Of a DNA stretch of 7,171 nucleotides, positions 1 to 4,887 are shown piece after piece. The DNA is taken from the NCBI GenBank assembly GCA_016208205.1, contig JACQYP010000144.1, positions 1 through 7,171 of the forward strand. The letters run 5' to 3'. The translations under genes were made by a program, and so were the position numbers. Under the pieces are notes generated by a model. That model did no database searches. It saw only the letters and a list, made by a program, of their open reading frames with translations, and was not told the origin of the DNA. The stretch's first letter is position 1; every line of letters begins with the position of its first letter. This DNA comes from Candidatus Desantisiibacteriota bacterium (lineage in GTDB: Bacteria > UBA9089 > CG2-30-40-21).

Positions 1-65
1 GATGCGTACGCCTTTAATTTTGAATCATTTTCTACCTTTTTTATCCTGATACTTGTTACTTCCAT
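1..65 (-). CDS. spoVG: SpoVG family regulator, N-terminus only (runs off window)
   Basis: Only the first 21 codons lie in the window. They read MEVTSIRIKKVENDSKLKAY and then Ala, which matches the start of SpoVG (family pattern MEVTDVRLRRV, then a short linker, then a K/R-A-x-A stretch). SpoVG is a small nucleic-acid-binding regulator, first known from Bacillus septation and sporulation but present in many non-sporulating bacteria. The position supports the call: in Firmicutes spoVG lies a little downstream of ispE on the same strand, and here ispE is upstream with only a higBA pair between. The ATG at 65-63 has no well-placed Shine-Dalgarno; the nearest candidate (78-86) is too far away and better suits an out-of-frame ATG at 76. 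The family match is short, so confidence is good but not complete. Confidence 0.8.
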   Translation of the reverse strand, partial: MEVTSIRIKKVENDSKLKAYA

Positions 66-86
66 GATATTTTCATGCACCGCCTT
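56..86 (-). promoter_or_regulatory. Ribosome-binding site and tiny upstream ORF overlapping the spoVG start
   Basis: On the minus strand AAGGCGGTG (86-78) is followed one base later by ATG (76-74). This opens a six-codon frame, MKISWK, ending in TAA at 58-56, past the spoVG ATG at 65-63 and in another frame. The AAGG core is 6 nt from the upstream ATG but 17 nt from the spoVG ATG. Reading of this short frame followed by reinitiation at spoVG is possible. It may also be chance, or a sign that the spoVG start region has changed. Confidence 0.3.
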
Positions 87-161
87 TTTGAAAGATTTAG
101 CACATAGCAAGTCTTCTTACCGCAGAGTTCTGACCCCAGACACTTCCTTGAGACTGGGACA

Positions 162-548
162 TCAAGCTGCTTGCTTGTCCTGATACGGCTGTATCAATAC
201 CTCGGCTGGAATACCAAACCCGGCATAAAGTCGCCGGATCATTTCTATCGAAAGAGACCTTCTTCGATTCAAAATTTCAGAAACACAACTTCGGCTACCT
301 ATATATGTCTCCATATCATTATGCGACAAGCCGCGACTTTCCATATGATATTTAATAGCTTCAACAGGGTCCGGCAATGGAATAGGATAGTATTTGTTTT
401 CGTAGGCTTCTACCAATGTAGCCAATACTTCCAATCGGTCACCTTCCGGCGTATTAGGTACAACATCAAAAAGACTATCTATCTCTTCTAATGCTGCTTG
501 ATAATCCTCCTCAGTTTTGATGGGTCTAATGTTCATACTAATGTTCAT
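162..548 (-). CDS. higA: HigA-type antitoxin, XRE-family helix-turn-helix
   Basis: The 128-residue protein resembles the longer HigA antitoxins of the E. coli HigBA type. It has an acidic N-terminal region (about residues 9-58, with EDYQAALEEIDSLFD) of the kind that contacts the toxin, and a C-terminal helix-turn-helix (about 62-118) whose recognition part includes IGSRSCVSEILNRRR and ends in FGIPAEVLIQ. HigA proteins neutralise the ribosome-dependent mRNase HigB and repress their own operon. It follows higB by 15 bp in the usual toxin-first order of HigBA loci. The ATG at 548 is favoured because AAAGGA lies about 6 nt upstream. A second ATG 12 bp further in comes from a near-perfect 12-bp tandem duplication and lacks its own Shine-Dalgarno. 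The reading frame is intact although the adjoining toxin gene is broken. Confidence 0.87.
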   Translation of the reverse strand: MNISMNIRPIKTEEDYQAALEEIDSLFDVVPNTPEGDRLEVLATLVEAYENKYYPIPLPDPVEAIKYHMESRGLSHNDMETYIGSRSCVSEILNRRRSLSIEMIRRLYAGFGIPAEVLIQPYQDKQAA

Positions 549-563
549 AAATGTATCCTTTAA

Positions 564-857
564 CTAAATTGTAGCAACATCTATCCGGTCATATTCCTCA
601 TGAGTTCCCACAAAGCGAATATAAACAATGCTAAATTCGTATTGGATACTTACTACCAAACGATAGCGATTACCGTTAATATTAAACACAACACGGCTGT
701 CAGCAACGATACTGGCATTCCGGTAAACATTCTTGATATCTGCTGGAGTTTTCTATGTAGCTCGCTTAGTATCTGCATACCAAGCCTGCAATGATTGCTG
801 TGCATCAAGGTGTTGTTCCCAGAATTTTCTTATAACTTTGCGAGAAATAATACGCAT
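564..857 (-). pseudogene. higB: HigB-type toxin gene with an in-frame amber stop at codon 35
   Basis: Translating from the ATG at 857 gives MRIISRKVIRKFWEQHLDAQ and so on to KRAT, then TAG at 755-753. The same frame continues without another stop through KTPADIKNVYRNASI, VVFNINGNRYRLVVSI and VYIRFVGTHEEYDRID to a TAG at 566-564, 97 codons in all. This is the normal length and layout of RelE-fold HigB toxins (PF09907), which cleave mRNA on the ribosome. The family usually has Trp before the K-x-P-x-D-I-K segment, so TGG to TAG is the simplest explanation. Everything after the stop, including the RNase core, is lost unless the stop is read through. No ATG or early GTG follows that would restart most of the domain. 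A sequencing error or suppression of amber codons cannot be excluded, but TAG also closes this frame normally. Confidence 0.88.
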
Positions 858-863
858 GCTTAT

Positions 864-892
864 ACTCTACCATATCTCCACATAGAAAGCAA
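864..892 (-). promoter_or_regulatory. Possible sigma70-like promoter of higBA
   Basis: On the minus strand TTGCTT (892-887) and TAGAGT (869-864) are 17 bp apart. The match is moderate. If real, transcription would begin at about the higB ATG and give a nearly leaderless message, which would fit the absence of a clear Shine-Dalgarno there. The site lies in the 43-bp gap after ispE, so the pair could also be read from the upstream operon. Confidence 0.3.
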
Positions 893-900
893 CACTTATT

Positions 901-1755
901 TTAAGCTTGACTCTGTCTTAACGACCTGACAACAAATACATCCTGCCTGTCCCCTTTAAGCTTACAAGCCACTCTATCTGCCTCTTCCTTGCTCCCTGTT
1001 ATCCCAAAGACACAAGAACCGCTTCCTGACATTAATGAAGCCAGACAGCCGGCATCTATTAATTCATCCTTTATTGCCTTGATTTGAGGATAATGGTTAA
1101 GTGTTACATCCTCCAATCTATTATAACATCCTGCGGATACAGCCATAATATCATTGTGTTTTAGTCCATCTGCTACTATTTTAACTGTTTTTGTCTGATT
1201 TGTCAATTCAAATTTTACATTTTTATACACCCAATCGGTAGGAATATTAATCTTTGGATAAACAAGAACAAACCAGATATTGCAAAGATTGGGTAATGGG
1301 GTTATTTTTGTCCCAATTCCTTCAGCCAGACATGTTCCGCTAATAATGAAAAAGGGAACATCAGCCCCAAGCCTTTCCCCGATCTGCATCAGCTCCTGAT
1401 TATTTAAGTCAAGCTCCCACAATTGGTTTAATCCCATCAGAACGCCGGCTGCATCTGAGCTCCCACCGCCAAGCCCTGCACCCACAGGGATATGTTTATC
1501 TATTTTGATACTTACCCCTTGCCTTTTATCAGTATATTCCCAAAGAAGCAAGGCTGCTTTATAGGCTAAATTGGATTCTGATGGAATGTCTAAGGCAGGG
1601 CATTTGAGGCTGATTTCCTCTGCTGCCTCTAATTGGATAATATCATACAGCTCTATTGCCTGCATTATAGAAACAATATTATGATAACCGTCCAATCTTT
1701 TATCAATCACATCAAGATATAGGTTTAGTTTTGCTGGAGCATAGTGCTCTATCAT
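901..1755 (-). CDS. ispE: 4-diphosphocytidyl-2-C-methyl-D-erythritol kinase
   Basis: IspE uses ATP to phosphorylate the 2-hydroxyl of CDP-methylerythritol in the non-mevalonate (MEP) route to isoprenoids; it is cytosolic. The 284-residue length is normal. The GHMP-kinase signatures are present in order: APAKLNLYLDV with Lys9 near the N-terminus, then KRLDGYHNI (19-27); the glycine-rich ATP loop PVGAGLGGGSSDAAG (90-104); GADVPFF with the expected catalytic Asp132; and the C-terminal loop LMSGSGSCVFG (241-251). The ATG overlaps the stop codon of the upstream ftsB-like gene (ATGA), and AAGGAG lies shortly upstream inside that gene, so the two are probably translationally coupled. The gene is followed by higBA and then spoVG. 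Nothing is missing or unusual in the sequence. Confidence 0.96.
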   Translation of the reverse strand: MIEHYAPAKLNLYLDVIDKRLDGYHNIVSIMQAIELYDIIQLEAAEEISLKCPALDIPSESNLAYKAALLLWEYTDKRQGVSIKIDKHIPVGAGLGGGSSDAAGVLMGLNQLWELDLNNQELMQIGERLGADVPFFIISGTCLAEGIGTKITPLPNLCNIWFVLVYPKINIPTDWVYKNVKFELTNQTKTVKIVADGLKHNDIMAVSAGCYNRLEDVTLNHYPQIKAIKDELIDAGCLASLMSGSGSCVFGITGSKEEADRVACKLKGDRQDVFVVRSLRQSQA

Positions 1756-2081
1756 TCCTTATTCAGTGTCTCCTTTGGCACAAATTTGATTATTTGTTCA
1801 CTATCTTTCAGCATTCCTGTTTTTCTTGCCTGACTTTCAATCTGAACAGGGTCTGACCTCAGTGCCTTAATCTCATCCTTAAGCTTAATGATTTGCTGGT
1901 CTTTTAATTTTATTTCTTTCTCTAATGTGGCTTTCTGACTGTTCATTCGAACAAGGGTAATAAATCCGCTTTTGCCAAAGATAAAAACAAAGAAAATAAA
2001 AGCTATTATACCGATGATGATTGTAAATCTTTTGCGGCTCAGCTTATCTTTTTTTTTCTTTGACAAAAATTTTTTTAGCAT
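1752..2081 (-). CDS. FtsB/DivIC-family septum formation initiator
   Basis: This small bitopic membrane protein of 109 residues has a very basic cytoplasmic start (eleven Lys among the first 18 residues), one transmembrane helix (about 19-38), a coiled coil (about 46-76, with LEKEIKLKDQQIIKLKDEI), and the C-terminal family motif DPVQIESQARKTGMLKDSEQ followed by IIKFVP. FtsB/DivIC proteins join FtsL and FtsQ/DivIB in the periplasmic part of the divisome and help to activate septal wall synthesis. The motif of an acidic-Pro pair, IExxAR and a late EQIIKFVP is diagnostic of PF04977, but it does not separate FtsB from DivIC, so no symbol is given. AAGG lies a few bases before the ATG. The gene overlaps ispE by 4 bp and follows the beta-barrel gene by 58 bp. 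Confidence 0.88.
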   Translation of the reverse strand: MLKKFLSKKKKDKLSRKRFTIIIGIIAFIFFVFIFGKSGFITLVRMNSQKATLEKEIKLKDQQIIKLKDEIKALRSDPVQIESQARKTGMLKDSEQIIKFVPKETLNKE

Positions 2082-2111
2082 ACACCTTCACTTTGTCCCT
2101 TGAATCCCATT

Positions 2112-2139
2112 GTAGAGACACAAAATCTTGTGTCTCTAC
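2112..2139. repeat. Perfect 12-bp palindrome with 4-bp loop, touching a stop codon
   Basis: GTAGAGACACAA (2112-2123) and TTGTGTCTCTAC (2128-2139) are exact reverse complements around AATC. The right arm ends at the base next to the stop codon (2140-2142) of the beta-barrel gene. Neither strand has a T-run after the stem, so it is not a standard intrinsic terminator. It has the look of a dispersed intergenic palindrome; it may still act as a 3' stability structure between the beta-barrel and ftsB-like cistrons. Confidence 0.8.
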
Positions 2140-3354
2140 TTAAAATTTTACAGCCGTAGCTATACTGCTTGTCTTAAAGACTTTTCCTTCATCATCAGAA
2201 TATTTCTTTACAGAATAAACCATGTCAATGTTAGCAGATAGTCCATAACTTATCTGAGTTGTAAGGGTTGTATTCTTTTTTGATTCCTTTATATCCTTTT
2301 GGTCGTAAAAGGCATTGACACCAATTGCTTGTTTTGTAATTGCATGGAATACATTTTTATCTACTGTAAGCTGACTGGTAAGACTTGGATTACTGTTCTT
2401 AGCATCTTCATAATAAAAACCTAAGGCAATAGCTTTCCTGATATTAAAGCTTATATTTCCGCAAGCAACCTTATTTTGTGTTGTAGTTGTTGCTCCTGGC
2501 ATGGGTTTGTTCACCTCATAGGATGAATTAAACAGCCCATAAATAAAGTTATCATCATCCTCTCTGCATCCAAGCCCCCAGTCGGTTCTGAAGGACTCAA
2601 GAGAACCAAAACCCCCTTTAATCCCATATCCCATCCCGTTTCCGGCATTCTTGATATCAGCATAATCTCCATAAAGGGTAACATATTCCTTAAAAACAAA
2701 AATAAAAAAATCCATCCCATAAACAGTCAAATTCTTCTTTACCTCAGTATTAGTCCCTGCCTTCGTATCATTTACATAAGAAAAGCCAACCTCTGTACCT
2801 TGCATAACAGGCATAGCTGTTAATGGTTTTACAAAACATCTTGCTCCATATAATCTGGGTGAGATAATATCATTGACAAGGGTTTCTATCCCGCCGGAAT
2901 TAAGATTGAAATCAATAACTGAACCCAGTGTTCTTTTATGCGGTGTCAGGGTATTTTTCTCATTTTTAGTATCTTCCCGGGATATATTTGCATAATCACC
3001 AACAATAAAACCATTTCCAAGTGTAGCACTATCTATATTTCCAACCCTGAGATACAAAGGTTCTGCCTTTTTTTCAGCCCACTGGACATATCTGAAAACT
3101 GTAGCAATATCTTCTTTTCCATCCCAATCCTCTTTTCTAATGCCATCCTCATCATTCCATCTAAGGGGTAGATCTATTCCCATTTTAAGCTGACCAAAGA
3201 CAAATTCAGGTTGAATATTTATCTCATAATACATCTTATTGTCTATGATCAGAGCCCCTATTTTCCCATCACAACTATCAACCATTCCACCCCATACAGG
3301 CGAAACAACAATACTTAGCAACCCGCAAAAGATTAAAGACCTGAAATAACGCAT
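2140..3354 (-). CDS. Predicted outer-membrane beta-barrel protein, function unknown
   Basis: The 404-residue protein begins with a clear Sec signal peptide: Arg at positions 2 and 5, a hydrophobic core about 7-19, and likely cleavage near VWG at 20-22. The mature part has many alternating hydrophobic/polar strands rich in Gly and aromatics (for example YGMDFFIFVFKEYVTLYGDY and YGLSANIDMVYSV), and ends SSIATAVKF. A final Phe in such a strand is typical of the signal recognised by the BAM machinery. The block DWDGKEDIATVFRYV to YLRVGNIDSATLGNGFIVGD (77-120) resembles a segment I recall from uncharacterised outer-membrane proteins of Gram-negative phyla; this is memory, not a search. The ATG at 3354 has AAGGAGG 5 nt upstream. 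It lies 127 bp after the BFN gene and 58 bp before the ftsB-like gene, both gaps holding palindromic repeats. Its substrate or partner cannot be told. Confidence 0.8.
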   Translation of the reverse strand: MRYFRSLIFCGLLSIVVSPVWGGMVDSCDGKIGALIIDNKMYYEINIQPEFVFGQLKMGIDLPLRWNDEDGIRKEDWDGKEDIATVFRYVQWAEKKAEPLYLRVGNIDSATLGNGFIVGDYANISREDTKNEKNTLTPHKRTLGSVIDFNLNSGGIETLVNDIISPRLYGARCFVKPLTAMPVMQGTEVGFSYVNDTKAGTNTEVKKNLTVYGMDFFIFVFKEYVTLYGDYADIKNAGNGMGYGIKGGFGSLESFRTDWGLGCREDDDNFIYGLFNSSYEVNKPMPGATTTTQNKVACGNISFNIRKAIALGFYYEDAKNSNPSLTSQLTVDKNVFHAITKQAIGVNAFYDQKDIKESKKNTTLTTQISYGLSANIDMVYSVKKYSDDEGKVFKTSSIATAVKF

Positions 3355-3375
3355 GATACCTCCTTGTTAGGTAGA

Positions 3376-3468
3376 TAGACTGTAGGCTGTTAGGCTGTTA
3401 GACTGTTAGGAAGATAAAAGCAAGGATGTGGGTATCTCCGAACCTACAGCCTGACAGCCTACAGTCTA
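3376..3468. repeat. Long inverted repeat of TAGRCTG-like units between the BFN and beta-barrel genes
   Basis: The left arm 3376-3398 and right arm 3446-3468 pair over 23 bp with one mismatch. The left arm is built of 7-8 bp units (TAGACTG, TAGGCTG, then further TTAGGCTG- and TTAGACTG-type units to 3409). The mirrored arm shows the same units. The 47-bp centre carries no obvious structure. It lies wholly in the 127-bp gap and would form a long hairpin in the minus-strand transcript, about 20 nt before the Shine-Dalgarno of the beta-barrel gene. There is no T-tract after it. Confidence 0.85.
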
Positions 3469-3481
3469 ATAGCCTGAATAA

Positions 3482-3955
3482 TTACAACAACCCTATATCC
3501 TTTGGTTTAAGATCCTTAAGCATATCCTTAAACACTTGAACCTCATTATCATTAATTGGTGTTTGCGGCATAGTAGCCATACTCAACACAGGGTCAGAGA
3601 CATATATTGGTGAAGATACTCGCAAGGCAAGGGCAATGGCATCACTTGGACGACAATCAATTTCCTTAAAATGACCATTTACCTGAAGCTCTATCTTTGC
3701 AAAATAAGTATTATCCTGAATCGCATTAATCACAATTCCTTGAATTACTATATCCATGGTCTCAATTATTGCTTTCAGCAGGTCATGGGTTAATGGCCGT
3801 GGAGGGACTATGCCTTCTAAGGCAAAAAGAATAGCCTGTGCCTCAAACAATCCTACCCATATAGGCAAAACCCTTTTTCCCTGCTCATCTTTCAAGATAA
3901 CTATAGGCATATTGCTTGAATCTATAGCAATTCCAGCTACCTTTACCTCAATCAT
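3482..3955 (-). CDS. Bifunctional nuclease family (BFN/DUF151) protein
   Basis: The 157-residue protein is a single BFN domain (PF02577). Visible hallmarks are the N-terminal VKVAGIAID, the segment LPIWVGLFEAQAILFALEG (30-48), RPLTHDLLKAIIE (53-65), and the most conserved block EIDCRPSDAIALALRVSSPI (98-117) followed by YV. The family is named after a plant protein reported to have nuclease activity; the bacterial role is not established, although the fold has been solved for a Thermotoga member. Some bacterial members carry a UVR motif at the C-terminus; here only a short basic tail (LKDLKPKDIGLL) follows. The ATG at 3955 has a G-rich Shine-Dalgarno-like run (GGGGGGAAG) just upstream. It is the first gene after the strong promoter at 4084-4112, with a leader of about 120 nt. 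Confidence 0.9.
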   Translation of the reverse strand: MIEVKVAGIAIDSSNMPIVILKDEQGKRVLPIWVGLFEAQAILFALEGIVPPRPLTHDLLKAIIETMDIVIQGIVINAIQDNTYFAKIELQVNGHFKEIDCRPSDAIALALRVSSPIYVSDPVLSMATMPQTPINDNEVQVFKDMLKDLKPKDIGLL

Positions 3956-3981
3956 ACTTCCCCCCTATATCCTTCAGGTTG

Positions 3982-4033
3982 TCAGGTTCACGGTTGATAG
4001 TTTTCTCTCTTAACCTCTCAACAATGAACCTGA
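3982..4033. repeat. Hairpin of TCAGGTT-type repeat in the BFN leader
   Basis: The arms 3982-3997 and 4018-4033 pair at 14 of 16 positions: TCAGGTTCA with TGAACCTGA, a 2x2 mismatch, then GTTGA with TCAAC, closing a 20-nt loop. Reading from 3974, units of about 7 bp can be seen (TCAGGTT, TCAGGTT, CACGGTT, GATAGTT). The structure falls inside the presumed BFN transcript, before its ribosome-binding site. A third related arm occurs at 4170-4182. Confidence 0.75.
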
Positions 4034-4083
4034 GCAGTTACCTTTGTATGAGTATAACCTGTTTGACACCTGAACACTTGCAA

Positions 4084-4112
4084 AGTATAAAGCAATTTTT
4101 CGAAAAAGTCAA
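4084..4112 (-). promoter_or_regulatory. Strong sigma70-like promoter for the BFN gene cluster
   Basis: On the minus strand TTGACT (4112-4107) and TATACT (4089-4084) are separated by exactly 17 bp, each one base from consensus. A/T-rich sequence lies upstream of the -35 box. Transcription would begin near 4077 and leave a leader of about 120 nt before the BFN ATG. It probably drives the BFN gene and perhaps the beta-barrel, ftsB-like, ispE and spoVG genes. Confidence 0.8.
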
Positions 4113-4169
4113 GAAAATTATTTAATTAAAAAGTAATGTGTCAGCAAGCGGTAGGGAAACAGACAACTG

Positions 4170-4182
4170 AACCGTGAACCTG
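4170..4182. repeat. Inverted third arm of the TCAGGTT-type repeat
   Basis: AACCGTGAACCTG is the exact reverse complement of 3983-3995, so the two arms bracket 200 bp that include the BFN promoter. The flank GTGAACCTGGAATAGTTAC (4174-4192) also resembles TGAACCTGAGCAGTTAC at 4025-4041 in direct orientation. No transposase or clear target duplication is seen; a MITE-like origin is only possible. Confidence 0.65.
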
Positions 4183-4201
4183 GAATAGTTACAAAATTTA
4201 C

Positions 4202-4230
4202 TTGATTTTTGTGGCTTCATTTGGTATAAT
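4202..4230 (+). promoter_or_regulatory. Sigma70-like promoter of gspG
   Basis: TTGATT (4202-4207) and a perfect TATAAT (4225-4230) are 17 bp apart. Transcription would start near 4237 and give a leader of about 118 nt. It points away from the BFN promoter, with about 90 bp between the two -35 boxes, room enough for a shared regulator. Confidence 0.82.
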
Positions 4231-4248
4231 AGAAAACATACGAGCTGT

Positions 4249-4312
4249 GCAGCTAAAAATCATCACATGTTTGAACTGTTTTGACTTGCAATTGGGATGA
4301 TTTTGTTGCTGC
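4249..4312 (+). promoter_or_regulatory. Stem-loop in the gspG leader
   Basis: GCAGC (4249-4253) pairs with GCTGC (4308-4312), and after a 2x3 internal loop AAAATCATC (4256-4264) pairs exactly with GATGATTTT (4296-4304). The 31-nt apical loop contains two similar words (GTTTGAACT and GTTTTGACT). The stem sits at the start of the expected transcript. It does not match the c-di-GMP-I riboswitch core as I know it, or any other riboswitch I recognise. It may be a stability element, an attenuator or chance. Confidence 0.45.
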
Positions 4313-4331
4313 CAGAGGGGCTCCTTCAAAG

Positions 4332-4358
4332 ATGAAAGACAAAAAGGTATTCCAATGA
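4332..4358 (+). other. Eight-codon upstream ORF overlapping the gspG start
   Basis: ATG at 4332 opens a frame reading MKDKKVFQ whose TGA (4356-4358) overlaps the gspG ATG (4355-4357) in the ATGA manner. It has no clear Shine-Dalgarno of its own, whereas gspG has AAAAAGG 7 nt from its start. It could couple translation, but chance is more likely. Confidence 0.2.
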
Positions 4359-4783
4359 ATAAAAAAGGTTTTACTTTAATTGAATTAATGGTCGTGGTGC
4401 TTATCATCTCTATCATTGCCGCTCTGGTTGGTCCAACAATTTTCAAGAAGATAGGAAAATCAAAGCGTGTCGCAGCTAAGGCACAGATTGAACTGTTTGG
4501 TACGGCATTGGATAGTTATCGATTGGATAATGATGAATATCCTTCTACAGAACAAGGGCTTGTTGCTCTTATAGAAAAGCCATCTGTTTCGCCAATCCCT
4601 AAGAATTGGGAGGGACCCTACCTTAAAAAGGAGATACCTCTGGATCTATGGGGGAATCCATATGTGTATATATCCCCTGGCAAGGTAAATCCCACTGCTT
4701 ATGATCTGTTATCCTATGGTGCAGATGGAAAAGATGGCGGAGCAGAGGGGACAGATGCAGAGGATATTGTCAGCTGGAAGTAA
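4355..4783 (+). CDS. gspG: Type II secretion major pseudopilin GspG
   Basis: This 142-residue class III prepilin carries a short basic leader and the prepilin peptidase site KKG|FTLIELMVVVLIISIIA, with Glu10 as the conserved Glu at mature position 5, followed by the hydrophobic N-terminal helix. The GspG-specific parts follow: a region ending in DNDEYPSTEQGL (58-69), WEGPYLKKEIPLDLWGNPY (85-103), and the C-terminal calcium-site loop with DLLSYGADGKDGG (117-129) ending in DAEDIVSW. The protein would be processed by the prepilin peptidase and polymerise as the major subunit of the periplasmic pseudopilus that pushes substrates through the outer-membrane secretin. No other type II secretion gene is in the window; it stands alone with its own promoter and converges on dapL. 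Relatives of GspG also serve in other pilus-like machines, so the partner system is not proven. Confidence 0.93.
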   Translation: MNKKGFTLIELMVVVLIISIIAALVGPTIFKKIGKSKRVAAKAQIELFGTALDSYRLDNDEYPSTEQGLVALIEKPSVSPIPKNWEGPYLKKEIPLDLWGNPYVYISPGKVNPTAYDLLSYGADGKDGGAEGTDAEDIVSWK

Positions 4784-4792
4784 CTACAAATA

Positions 4793-4876
4793 GTAATCGG
4801 TTATCAGTCATCGGTAATCGGTAAATACTTACCTGATTACCGGTTACCGATAACCTGATTACTAATTATCGATTAC
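4793..4876. repeat. Palindromic array of TAATCGG-type units between gspG and dapL
   Basis: The left arm 4793-4824 is a run of 7-bp units, the first two being TAATCGG and TTATCAG and the fourth again TAATCGG. The right arm 4829-4862 carries the same units reversed (ACCTGATTACC, ACCGATAACC), with a 4-bp centre. A further tail reaches CGATTAC (4870-4876), which pairs with GTAATCG at 4793-4799. Several pairing registers are possible. It fills the gap between the converging gspG and dapL genes and has no T-tract, so termination is possible but not shown. Confidence 0.85.
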
Positions 4877-4887
4877 AGCCACAACAA

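Larger units (their letters stand above)
3956..4354. other. Divergent intergenic region between the BFN gene and gspG
   Basis: This 399-bp stretch holds no convincing gene. From left to right it contains a hairpin-forming TCAGGTT-type repeat in the BFN leader (3982-4033), a minus-strand promoter (4084-4112), an A/T-rich tract behind its -35 box (about 4113-4136) that could act as an UP element, a further inverted copy of the repeat (4170-4182), a plus-strand promoter (4202-4230), and a gspG leader with a long stem (4249-4312). Confidence 0.8.

Noticed and set aside
66..161. tRNA or other RNA gene between higA and spoVG
   Set aside because: No cloverleaf could be drawn; only a weak CCCAG/CTGGG pairing (about 134-157) was found.
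1..183. Plus-strand open frame from the edge with a hydrophobic stretch (FSTFFILILVTSMIF)
   Set aside because: It is antisense to the SpoVG start and to the end of higA; the SpoVG match on the other strand explains the first 65 bases better, and no family fits this frame.
753..755. Genome-wide reassignment of TAG to an amino acid
   Set aside because: TAG also ends the higB frame at the expected family length, and no other in-frame TAG appears in the genes of this window, so a single nonsense change is simpler.
600..794. Plus-strand 64-codon frame
   Set aside because: It is a shadow of the broken higB gene on the minus strand, whose full-length frame shows clear family conservation.
2511..2720. 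Minus-strand 69-codon frame inside the beta-barrel gene
   Set aside because: It is an alternative frame of a well-supported 404-codon gene, with no start signal or recognisable domain.
3376..3468. CRISPR-like array
   Set aside because: Units are 7-8 bp, adjoining, degenerate and mirrored; there are no 20-40 bp repeats with spacers.
4231..4354. Known riboswitch in the gspG leader (c-di-GMP considered because of the secretion gene)
   Set aside because: The conserved c-di-GMP-I core as I know it is absent, and no other class could be matched by eye; only a stem-loop is claimed.
4198..4446. Minus-strand 82-codon frame across the gspG promoter and 5' end
   Set aside because: It covers a clear promoter and the conserved prepilin signal of gspG on the other strand; no ribosome-binding site or family match was seen.
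4793..4876. Bidirectional intrinsic terminator between gspG and dapL
   Set aside because: The position is right and the hairpin strong, but neither strand has a U-tract after the stem, so only a repeat is called.
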